Below, piece after piece: positions 25,404 through 35,616 of a DNA stretch of 64,000 nt. Below the pieces are notes generated by a model. It ran no database searches and was not told the origin of the DNA. It saw nothing but the letters and a program-made list of their open reading frames with translations. Position 1 is the first letter of the stretch, and the number at the start of each line of letters is the position of its first letter. Origin of the DNA: Agelaius tricolor (Eukaryota > Chordata > Aves > Passeriformes > Icteridae); NCBI GenBank assembly GCA_023055355.1, contig JALJCS010000015.1:19891516-19955515 (forward strand), given 5' to 3'. The translations under genes and the position numbers were made by a program.

Positions 25404-25942
25404 CCCCAGATCCAACGTGCAGCAGCTCATTGCAGCACACAGCCAAATTCCTGAGGTGCCCAGACCTGATTTCTGTGCAGCCCAAGGGATGAGGCTCCTG
25501 CTGGTTACACAAGTGAGGAGCTGCGTGAGCAGAGGGGCAGCCCCTGCTTTTCTGGGCAAGTCAGAGCAGAAATGACCTCACTGAGATCCAGAGCCAGGCT
25601 CCTGGAGATGGTGACCAAACCAGCCAGGAAATGGCTCCAAAGTGGAGCTCACCACACTCCTGGAATATTGCAACATCCCAAGGGTTCGCTTAGGCTCAGG
25701 GCTCTGTACCTTTCATTCCTATCACTCATTTTGGGATAGTTCTGGGAGGCTGCAGGCTTTGTCACCTGATGCAGTGACGGTCCCTGGAGAGGTCCCTGGT
25801 GCTGCTGGCATGATGCAGACACGTGGGATGGGAGCTGCCCATGGAGATGGGTGAGATTGAACCCCCAAGCATTCCATGATTCTGAGGGCAATGAAGGCTG
25901 CAATGATTCTGAAGGCTGCAATGATTCTGAAGGCTGCAATGA

Positions 25943-26098
25943 GCACAAAGCCACCAGCTCAGCTAAAAGACAACTCCAATGGCTGGAGGGGCCCTGGTGC
26001 CCGTGCCAGGAGCAGGGTGGGGCTGAAGCTCCTGCTCAGCCCCTGGGATTTCAGCCCTGCCAGGCTCTCTGTGGTGGAGAATATTCCAAACACTCCTG
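25943..26098 (-). repeat. Inverted repeat, right arm
   Basis: A 156-bp reverse complement of 25249-25403. Immediately before it, 25885-25940 holds about three copies of an 18-bp repeat (TGCAATGATTCTGAAGGC). A CR1-like 3' terminus (CCATGATTCTGAGG) sits at about 25840-25885. Confidence 0.93.
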
Positions 26099-27989
26099 GA
26101 GCCTGGCCAAGCACGGCCAAATGCGCCCCCAGGCCCGAGGTGGCTCTGTGACCTGTCCCTGTCACCCTGAGGGACACACACAGTGACAAGTGATGCCAAC
26201 TCATGCAGAAAAACTGGGAGAGCAGGGTGGGATCCTGGAGCTGGACATTGCAGAGCTCCTGCCCTGGCTGCAGAGGGAGGCAGGCAACCACTTCCAAAAG
26301 GAGCTGTTGGAAAGAGCTCTTAATTCCTTATTTTAAAAAAAAGAATTATTTTCCCTACATAATGAGCCCATAATCCTGCCTGTTCCATGTTTTGGGCACT
26401 GTCCTCACTCCTGCTGCCTCCCCAGCTCCATCCCAGCTCTTTGCTGGCTGCCACAGCTCCAGGTGCTCACATGGATAATTGGGTTCAGCTCCCCCAAATC
26501 CAGGACAGGCTCTCCAAGGCTGGGATTGCACTGGCCTAAGGCAACAGGGGCATTTTCCCAGCAAACCCTGCCTGCAAACTGGATTTTGGGAACAGGGCCC
26601 TGCATGGCCACCCCAGGACAGCGGCCGAAGGACACATTAATTAAATCAGGACATTAATTAAATCAGGGAAGAGGCTCAGGCAGCAGGAATTGCCATTTCT
26701 TGCTTCCCTGGTCTCTGATTCGACAGAGGGATCCAAATGTGGATTCATCTTTCCCGTTGTGCAGCTTGGATGAAGAGCAGGGGAATTTCCAGCATTTCTT
26801 GTCCCAGCTGATTGAGACAGAGCTTTCAGTCTGTTCTGGGAAGATGAGCAAGACCTTTCTTAGCAGGGGAAACTGAGGCACAGCCAGGAACAACGATGGT
26901 TTCTGTGGATTTTCCTCCTGCCCACCCCACTGCTTCCTGTGCCATCCATTCCCAGCTGGGAGAATTGCAGTCCAAGACAGGCAGGAAATTTGCATCTCCA
27001 GGAATTATGCAGGGGGAAAGAAATCCTTATAGGGATCTCTGAAAAATCCCTGTTACATTTCAAGGTCTGGAATTAGGGAGTTGAATGGATCCTTTTGTTA
27101 AAGATCTTTAACACCCATTTTTCCATAAAAAACCTGTGCTGCTGAGCTCTGACAGCTAAAAAATAAATAAATTAAATAAAAATAAATCTCCAGCAAAATC
27201 AGCTGGAGAAACACCTTTATTTCATGGCTTTGCAGGTTAAAATCAGCAACTCCTTTAAAAAAAAGGTAAAAAAACCCTTCAGGCAGTTCCATTGCCTCAA
27301 TATCAAAGGAGCAATTTTGTTACTGGGTGTTATTTTGCTACAAGGAAGTTTGTCAACATCAATTTTCCTTGTCTCCAATTTCCCTCATACCTGGAGCTCA
27401 TTTTCACTGTGTAAATTGATTTCCCTCCAAGGATCCCTTTATTAGTTCCAGCCACAATTCCCTGTCAGCTCCTTGTTTTGATTTATCCGTGCACCCTTGA
27501 AGCTGCTCCCAGCCCGTGTCACACCCCACCCTTCAGTGGCTTCTTCCCAACCCAAACAGATTTAGGGCCTTTCATCTTCCACACAAATCTTCAAAGGAAC
27601 AGTTTTATGGGCTTTGCAATTCCCTCCAGTCCTGGGACAATCCCACCTGCTGCTCCAAGGGCTCACCCTTCCTTGGTGGCATTCCCTGTGTTCTCCACAG
27701 CCCTCCCACACAGCAGCTCCTGGGTTTGGGGAGAAAAATATCCTGGGTTTGGTCAGAGGGTGGGAAAATGTCAGCCTTGCTCCCTGTGTGCTTTCCAGAG
27801 GGATGTTCTGCCCTCTCCCAGCACCTCCAGCCCCTGGACAAACCCAGCAGCCACAAGAGCAGAGCTGGGGCCGTGGCTGGACAGTGCTGGGGCCACCTGT
27901 GGCTCCCATTCCAGGAGTCCTTCCCAGGAAAAGCCCTCCAGGAGCCTTCCTCTGCCACACTGCACCCCTGGTGAATCCATGTCTGTTCT

Positions 27990-28095
27990 CTGCTGTGGCT
28001 GCTCCATCCCTGGGGGTGTTCAAGGGCTCTGGAGCAACCTGGCCTGGTGGGAACAAGAGGAGCTTTAAGGTCATCCCACGGTTCTGTGGGGGCAC
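27990..28095 (+). mobile_element. CR1-type LINE, 3' fragment
   Basis: CTCCATCCCTGGGGGTGTTC, then AAGGGCTCTGGAGCAACCTG, GCCTGGTGGGAAC and AAGGTCATCCCACGGTTCTG. This explains part of the large spurious frames on both strands here. Confidence 0.75.
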
Positions 28096-30030
28096 AGTGG
28101 CACCAGGAAGGGTCAGCTGGGGCTACCAGGAGCCAAAGGGCCCAGTCTGGTGACCAACAATGGTGATCTGTAGGGAATGCATGGAGCAGGAGGGTGATCC
28201 CACCCCTGATCTCACTGAGTGTCCCCCAGATAAAAACCCCTTTTGTCTGTGCTGTGGGAACTTCAGTGCACAAAGCAAAGTGCCCTGAGCACAGCCCCAG
28301 GGTGTGCAGACACTTCCTGCCTTTGTTGGGTGTCCAGGTCCTCTCCTGCTCCCACCCAGAGCCCAGCCCTGGTGGGGCTGGAGCAGCATCCCACAGATCC
28401 ATGGGGATCGCCCAGATCCAGTGGGATTTCACTCCCTGGCTCTGAGTTTCCTTGTTCTGCAGGCTCTGCCAGCCTGTCCATCTCCTTTTCCAGGAAATGA
28501 TCCCTGGGTGAGCCCTGCAGACCTCCCTCTGTTGGTAACTATTTCTGTCAGTGCTCCCTCTCTCCCAAACAAGAATTCCCTTTTTCCAAAGCCCATGGGA
28601 AGCCCAGGGAGTCCCTCCTGGTCACTCCTGAACTGGCTGTGGAATTTCTGTGACATTTGCTCACGTGGCACCACTCCAGTCCCACTTCACTGGGATTGCT
28701 CCACAGGTTTTCCTGCCCATTTCTTCCTCTGGGATGTGTTTGTGTCCCAAGGAAACAGCCCCAGCACCGCCCTCTCCTTTAGGAAGGAAAACCTTGGAGT
28801 TTTGCCCTTTGCAATCCAAAATCAAATCCTCCACCAAGCCCTGGGAGCCTGAGCATCCCTGCCCTGCTCCTTTCCCACTGAAACTCCTCCTCTCCAGCCT
28901 GGAATGCACAGGGAAGAGGAATTGCAGCACTTCTCCCATAAAAACTTGGTCCCTTCGTGCTGCTGGACATTCCTTTTGCTGCACAGAACTATGGACACAC
29001 CCTGGGAATTGGGATATTCCTCCTCTGCTCCCTCCTCATGCCCAAAGCCCTCCCACTTCCCCATTCCCTCAGTTTTAACCTCAGGAAAATGATCTAGAAT
29101 TTAAAAAGGAGGATGGAGGTGGAGGCATGGATGCTCTCATTGCTCCTAAATCCAGCTGCAAGAGGACTATTGGGGAACCCAGGTGCTGATGGATGTGAGG
29201 TAATCATGGAAAAAGAAAACTTTTTGAGGCAAAGACCAGCAACCAGAGTGTTGTAATTCAGCTTTCTTTGTTAAAAAAACAAAACAAAACAACCCAAAAC
29301 ATAGAACAACCCAAACATTGAACAGATTTGTTAAACCACAGACATAAAAGAATCAAGAAATACTACCCAAAAAAAAAAAAAATTACAATTGCAAGAGACG
29401 TCTTGTTGTCCAAGGCCATTGGATTCAGGAGCTGCTGGTGCCCAGCCCTCAGTCAGTGGAACTGCTGTGCTGCCAGAAACACAAACATTGGGAATACACA
29501 GCACTTACTGGAGAAGAATTAAGACTAAAAGATATTTACCCCTTTCAAATAAATATAGTGTCATCTACAGATATATTTAAATTAGTAAAACAGGTTTTTT
29601 TAAAGCAACCAAATATAACAAAATCATAAATCAGATTCAGGTTTTCTTGTGTGTGTTAAGAGCTTTTCTTTTTTTTTCTGTGTTTAAAAAAAAACAACAA
29701 CAAAAATACAAAGCAAAGTGTCTGAAAAGTCAGATTCTCCACAGGGAGTGAAGGTCACCCTCCCTTTGTTCTGAGGGTGGGAGTGAGGTCTGGGAACCAC
29801 TCAGGATCCTCCCTGTCCAAGAATTTTGGTGGGACATGGACCTGCCCCATCCTCTAAACAAACCAGGAGGTTTTTCCCCTGCCTGCCGTGGATCCCAGCA
29901 CAGCCACACCCCAGGATGAGGGGGAGCCCCTGTGCTGGGCTGAATGTCAGCCCTGGGGAGGAACTCAGGTGTAGCTATAAAGTCTCTTTTAGGCAGTTAA
30001 GAAATTAATTCAGTGTTTAAAAAAATACTT

Positions 30031-30036
30031 TTTATT
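30031..30036 (-). terminator. Candidate polyadenylation signal AATAAA (minus strand)
   Basis: TTTATT on the plus strand reads AATAAA on the minus strand. It would need a 3' UTR of about 5.5 kb crossing a minisatellite to serve SLC7A5, so it is a weaker candidate than 31495-31500. It may serve no gene. Confidence 0.12.
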
Positions 30037-30339
30037 TTTACTCATTACCACTTCCACAGCTGGAGAAAGCAACCCCCCTTCTCAGGCAAGGAATAATCCT
30101 CTGACTATGGGATCTTTTGGGATCACCAACCCCAAGCCACATTTCCTACCCCTGCATCATCAATTGGGAGCTCAGCAGCATCCCCCACACATTCCCAACC
30201 CAGTTCCAGTTCCAACTGGGAAGAACTCGAGCCCAGGCAAAGCCAGCACCATCCTGGGTGTAACTCCTCAAGGGGACACCCAGAATGAGGAGCCCTTGGA
30301 GCTTCCCTCAGCACTGAGGTCTCCGGGATGTCCTGGCAG

Positions 30340-31024
30340 GGATGAGGGAGCAGATTCCCATCCCTGCAGGATGAGCAGATTCCCATCCCTGCAGGATGAG
30401 CAGATTCCCATCCCTGCAGGTTGAGCACATTCCCATCCCTGCAGGGATGCAGGAGCAGATTCCCATCCCTGCAGGGATGGAGGAGCAGATTCCCAGCTCT
30501 GCAGGATGAGCAGATTCCCATCCCTGCAGGATGAGCAGATTCCCAGCTCTGCAGGATGAGCAGATTCCCAGTCCTGCAGAGATGAGGGAGCAGATTCCCA
30601 TCCCTGCAGGATGAGCACATTCCCATCCCTGCAGGGTTGAGCAGATTCCCATCCCTGAAGAGATGAAGGAGCACATTCCTATCCCTGCAGGATGAGCAGA
30701 TTCCCATCCCTGCAGGGTTGAGCACATTCCCATCCCTGCAGGGTGAGCAGATTCCCATCCCTGCAGGATGAGCACATTCCCATCCCTGCAGGGTTGAGCA
30801 GATTCCCATCCCTGCAGGTTGAGCACATTCCCATCCCTGCAGGATGAGCAGATTCCCATCCCTGCAGGATGAGCAGATTCCCATCCCTGCAGGGTTGAGC
30901 ACATTCCCATCCCTGCAGGGTTGAGCACATTCCCATCCCTGCAGGATGAGCAGATCCCCATCCCTGCAGGATGAGCACATTCCCATCCCTGCAGGATGAG
31001 CAGATCCCCATCCCTGCAGGATCT
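30340..31024. repeat. 25-bp minisatellite with a CTGCAG core
   Basis: About 26 copies of a unit near 25 bp: GAGCAGATTCCCATCCCTGC then AGGAT. Variants include GAGCACATTCCC, an extra GG before TTGAG, and longer units with GGATGAGGGAGC or GGATGCAGGAGC inserts. Each unit contains the CTGCAG palindrome. Minus-strand frames of up to about 312 codons run through it only because no unit contains a stop in the used frames. Confidence 0.96.
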
Positions 31025-31494
31025 CCCTGCTTGGCAGCCAGGCGTGGCTGGCTCTGGCTGAGGCACAGGCTGGGATTCAATCCCTGGGGTCCCAGCCAGA
31101 GCTCGGCACCAGCCTGGAGCCACCCTGCCCTGGGGCTGCCCTTTCCCAAGCTCCAGGAGCTGCTTTGTTCCAGCCCTTTCCCAATTCCATGTCAGGAGGT
31201 TGCAGTGGATGGAGGAAGAGCTGGCATCCCACGGGAGCAGCCCCAAGTTGTGTAAGGACGTTTGGCAGTTTCCTCAAGGATTTGTTTCGTAATTTGATTT
31301 TCTAATAAAGCCCGAGAGCTGAAGGCACAGGTACCTTCCCAGACTGAGTGGAAACATTCCCTGGGATTCCCTGCAGCCAGACCAGGACTCTGCCACTGGG
31401 AATATCCCTCCAGGGTTGGGAAGTCACAGCTCCAGAGACCAGCCCCACTGCCCCTGCCTGGACCCACCACGGAGCAGCCCCTGGAGCAGCCCAA

Positions 31495-31500
31495 TTTATT
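31495..31500 (-). terminator. SLC7A5: Candidate SLC7A5 polyadenylation signal AATAAA
   Basis: In a scan by eye this is the nearest canonical AATAAA on the minus strand after the SLC7A5 stop. It implies a 3' UTR of about 4.1 kb. The following minus-strand sequence contains GTGGTGGGTCC, a possible GU-rich downstream element. A non-canonical, nearer signal is possible. Confidence 0.25.
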
Positions 31501-31984
31501 CCCTTGCCTGAGCCACCCACTGGGAGAGGACTTGGACAACAACAAAGCCACTTCCCAGGAGTTCCAATCCAGCTGAAGGGCCTTTAAAGTTTGTTCAACT
31601 GTGCCAGAGTCCCTTTGAACTCCGTGGCCACCAAGGGGGCTGTTCCAAACAAAAGCCTGTTTACCAGAACACCGTGTCTGAGATGGAAACCACTGCAAAG
31701 TCTGCAGGAAGTTTTAAGAAAAAAATATCATTAAAAGTCCTTCACGATGACAAAGATCCCCCTGGTTCTTGCAGGGCTGGTTCCCCTCCCAGCTGGAGGA
31801 AGGGTTCATTTAGAAAGAGGAACCCAATGGGTATGGAAGTGTCTGGCCAGCAGCTCCTGCTCTGTTTAGCAATCCCTGCAGGATGCAATTCTGGGAACAC
31901 CCCAAACAACATCTGCCAGCCTGGGAGCCTGAACTCAGAACCACTGGAGAGGAGCAGGAATTGGAAGCTGGGGTCAGCTCAGAG

Positions 31985-32055
31985 CACAGGACCATGGCAC
32001 AGCCACGGGCTCTGTGACCTGCAAGGTCTTTTCCAACCTGAATTCCATGGACAGA
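31985..32055 (+). mobile_element. CR1-type LINE, 3' fragment
   Basis: GGGCTCTGTGACCTGCAAGG then TCTTTTCCAACCTGAATTCC and ATGG resemble a CR1 3' terminus. Confidence 0.55.
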
Positions 32056-33430
32056 ACAGCCCCAGCAGGACTTGCAGGGAGCAGATTCCTGTGGAAGCTC
32101 CTGTGGGTCACTGTGGCTGCAGGGCCCTTGTGGGGAGGGTTCATCTCCCTCCCTGCCTGACCACAGGCTCCAAAGAGCACAACAGAGAAACAACAGGGAA
32201 AATCCCAGTGCTGGCCAAGGATGGGGAACTGGGAACTCTGTCACTCCCCTGCCCTCCTTGACACATCTCACTCCATGTGTGAGGAAAACAAGCAGCAAGG
32301 TCTTTCCCAGGGGTGAATTCTTCCTTCTCCATACCCAAACCCATCAGAGCAGCTCAAGCTGGGGGCTGCCATGCTGGATAGCAGAGGCTGGGGCAGCCAT
32401 TTCCATGATTGCAGAAACTCCTTGTGGTCTCTTCTTTCTAAAATGAAATTCAGTTTTACCCCATTCCTCGGCATCTCCCAAACCTCCAGGAAAAACCAAC
32501 CCAAGCTATTCCAGCCGTGCCACCAAGCTGTGGTGGAGGGCAGCTCTGGGGGATCAGTGACTCCAGGGTGAAAGAAATCAGCTTTTTGGCAGATCAGCTT
32601 TGAGATGTGAGCTGTGGCTGACCAAATTCAGCCTTTTTGTGGCTCTGTGCTGGTACCTGGTTTAGTTTCTTCCTAAACCTCTATTGCCAAGAGATGCTGA
32701 TGAGATGCCCCCAGAGGTGGGATCAGAGCCTCAGGTTAGTACAAGAGAAAATCTTCAGCAGCAAGTGAGAAACCATGGAAATCCACAAAAAGCAAAGCAA
32801 GCCAGTTAAGGATTAAATTAAAATCAGTTGATTGCTTAAAAAATACTTTTTAGTGTGACAGCTCCTCTTTCAAAGCAGTGTGAAAGGGTCACCAGGAGGA
32901 CACTGTGATGGTCACCACCCTGATGGACAATGTGTCCAAGCCAGCCTCTGGGAAGTCTGGCCCCAGTGCTGAGCTCTCTGTGGAAGGCCCTTGGTGCCAG
33001 CTGACTTTGGGTTGAGGTGGCTGAGATTCCAGTGCCTTTGCTTTGCATCCCAAGGAATTCTGCTGGTGGGTTTTGGCACTGAGAGCCCCCATGCTGAACC
33101 CAGGCCCTGCAGGAGCTGCCCTGGGACCTCAGAGCCACAAAAACCTGCAGCTTGAGTGGCAGGTGACAGACTGAGGTCCCCTCTCCATGGAGCAGGTCCA
33201 GCAGGAGCTGGGATTTCCCATCACTGCTCAAAACCATCTCAGCCTTCAGCTGGAAGAAGGCAAAACTCGAGGTCAGATTTTGTGATTCATGACTTATTTA
33301 TGCCAAAGCCTCTCCACTGCCATTGGATCTGAGATGCTCCAACCCATTGCACTGGCCAAAAACCTTGGGGTCTGCCCTCTGGATATTCCCAAAGCAGCTG
33401 CAAATCCTCATGGATTAACTCAGCTTCCAG

Positions 33431-33680
33431 AGAGCTGGACTGGGAATCTCCACACTGACATTGGGAATCTCCACACTCTCACTGAGCTGGATTGGGAATC
33501 TCCACACTGTCACTGGGAATGTCCACACTCTGATTGAGCTGGACTGGGAATCTCCACATTGTCACTGGGAATGTCCACACTGCCACTGAGCTGGACTGGG
33601 AATCTCCACATTGTCACTGGGCATCTCCCCACTGTCACTGGGAATCTCCACACTGCCACTGAGCTGATTTGGAATCTCCA
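33431..33680. repeat. 22-bp minisatellite
   Basis: About eleven copies of TGGGAATCTCCACACTGTCA plus CT. A GAGCTGGAC block is inserted every second or third copy, giving a longer period of roughly 55 bp. Variants include TGGGAATGTCC and CACATTG. Confidence 0.9.
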
Positions 33681-34399
33681 CCCCAGCTGCCATGGAATAA
33701 AGAGCTGATTGTCTCCCCTGTTCCTGCCTCAGAGCAGGACATGGGGCTGGCAAAGTGGGAGTGTGGAGCTGCACCTGGACATGGCCACAGAGCTGGGCAG
33801 GAGCTGCCCCTGCCCCAGCACAGCTGCAGAACTTTCCAGCACCAAGTGAGTGAGCACCAGGGTGTCCTTAATGCCCCTTCACCCCACAGAACTCTGCTAC
33901 AAGGAGAATCCAGTGGGAAGTGACAGCTCCTGGAGCACCCCGGCTTCCCAACGGCCAAGATTAAAAAAAATGGGGAATAGTTCACCAAGCCACCTGCACA
34001 AAGCACGAGCACAAAGATCTGCAACACAGACAGCAAAGCAGCTCCAGTGGGGAAAGATCAGAATTCCAGGTGATGTCAGAGCACAGAGGCACAATGAGCA
34101 AATGGGTCAGGAACTGCAGCTTTCCAAAAGGTGACACTTTGGAGCAAAGAAAGCAACGTGTCCCTCAGGGGACAGTGCTGACTACAGGGAACTACAGGAA
34201 TTCTGGGGTGCTCAGGGATGGGATGGCACCACCCACAGCAGCAAACCAGGATTTCACATGCAGATCATGGATTGTGCTCAGGGATTGCTCCTGGAGCAGG
34301 AGGGTGCTGATGGGATCTCATCAAGCCAGACCTGATGCACAAAGGAGGATCAGGCCAGGCCCTGCTCCTTAGAGCAGAGCTCACTTTGATTACTCAGAG

Positions 34400-34580
34400 G
34401 TGGGCAGGCCCTGGCACAGGTGCCCAGAGCAGCTGGGGCTGCTCCTGGATCCCTGCCAGTGCCCAAGGCCAGGCTGGACAGGGCTGGGAGCAGCCTGGGA
34501 TAGTGGAAGGTGTCCCTGCCATGGCAGGGGTGGCACTGGATGGGCTGCAAGGTCCCTTCCCACCCAACCATTCCATGACC
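34400..34580 (+). mobile_element. CR1-type LINE fragment
   Basis: AGTGCCCAAGGCCAGGCTGG, AGTGGAAGGTGTCCCTGCCA and AAGGTCCCTTCCCACCCAAC then CATTCCATGA form a plus-strand CR1 3' end. Confidence 0.85.
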
Positions 34581-35560
34581 TCCAGCAGCCCAAGGTGGCT
34601 CCAGCCAGCCAGGACATCTGCCCTTCTCCACAGCCCAGAGCCAGTTGGTCCCATCTCCATGGCACATTCCAGAAGAAACACAGCAGGACAAAGGGAACAG
34701 TGCCAGGCAGTGCACAGAGACCCCAGGGAATGTGCCAGGGCAATCCCCACCCCGGATTTCTCTCTGCAGGTGGTTTAGGGGCAGCCATGGCTCCCTGAGC
34801 AGGGCCATGAGGAGAGAGAGCACAGGGCTGCTCATCCCATGCTGGATGAAAGCCTGGCACAGAAAAGCATGGAATGAGCAAGCCAAGGACTTGGCCTTCT
34901 GCTGACTGCAGCTCCTGGGGCTCTCAGCAGGAATTCCCCCCTCAGTGCTCACTCCCAGGGATGGGCACTGTGGGGAGGAGCATCCTGGAGGACTGGCTCA
35001 GCAGCAGGGAGCTGCCTTGGATCTGAGAGTGGTGATCCAAATCCAGAGGGTGGCAGGGCCCCGAGTGAGGAGCACAGTGACACTCAGAGGCCCCCCCACA
35101 TCCAGTGTCCAGCAGCACATGGGGGTGTGAGTTTGGGGGAGTGAGACAACATCAGCCAACCTCTGCCCCCCACCCCCACCTGGGCCAGGTAAGGCAGCTC
35201 AGGACCCCCCCAGGCACTCTGAACACTCAAAGCAGGCTCCAGCAGATGCCAGAGCCAAAGCCAAGGAGCCCCCCAGAGCCAAGCACAGCCCTCACACACA
35301 CACAGAGGGCACAGGCAGCACTCCCCTGGAAGTGCCCTTTGGAATTCCTCCTCCTGGCTCGTACCAAGGACTTCTTCTGGCTGCTCTGCAGGGCTGGGAG
35401 GGGCTGGAGGGGCTGCAGGAGGTGAGCAGAGCCTCGGGGCAGTGGTGGCAGCAGGAGGCAGCTCCGGTGCCTGGGACTGAGGAGTGAGGGGTCGGATCCT
35501 TGTGTCATCTCAGAATAACCTTGTGCGTTTCCTCGAGCTCAGAGTCCCTGCTTGTCCTGC

Positions 35561-35616
35561 CTAGGATTCCTGAGGAACCACTTCCATCAGCTTCTGGCAC
35601 AGCACGGTGGTGGAGA
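35561..35616 (-). CDS. SLC7A5: SLC7A5 exon 10 (coding part) with stop
   Basis: Completes Phe505 and encodes [17 protein letters not shown] then TAG. The tail matches the mammalian C-terminus except for the final residues. The acceptor is GCTTTCTCTGCAG|TCTCC. Confidence 0.96.

Larger units (their letters stand above)
18801..30339. other. Intergenic, tandem-repeat-rich
   Basis: No gene is recognised. The overlapping reading frames at 22638-23255 and 27478-28432 show no domain or consistent exon structure; the latter runs into a CR1 fragment. Separately listed features are the CTG tract, the 25/39-bp array, the 38-bp array, the (GGGATT)8 tract, the A25 run, the direct duplication and the inverted repeat. 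Near 29273-29385 there is an A-rich stretch. An AATAAA on the minus strand lies at 30031-30036. Confidence 0.65.
31025..35560 (-). other. Region downstream of SLC7A5: presumed 3' UTR plus intergenic
   Basis: It follows the SLC7A5 stop codon on the minus strand. SLC7A5 mRNAs are known to have long 3' UTRs, so part of this is probably transcribed, but its end cannot be fixed. No further coding region is seen. It contains a 22-bp minisatellite (33431-33680) and CR1 fragments (31985-32055, 34400-34580). Confidence 0.55.

Noticed and set aside
27605..28432. A 275-codon minus-strand frame with overlapping long plus-strand frames
   Set aside because: It overlaps a CR1 3' fragment at 27990-28095. 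Several mutually overlapping frames are open in GC-rich sequence, with no domain or exon-like ends.
30123..31246. Minus-strand frames of 287 and 312 codons (GMGICSSCRDGN-type repeats)
   Set aside because: A 25-bp unit cycles through all three frames with a 75-bp period and has no stop. No splice structure or homology is visible.
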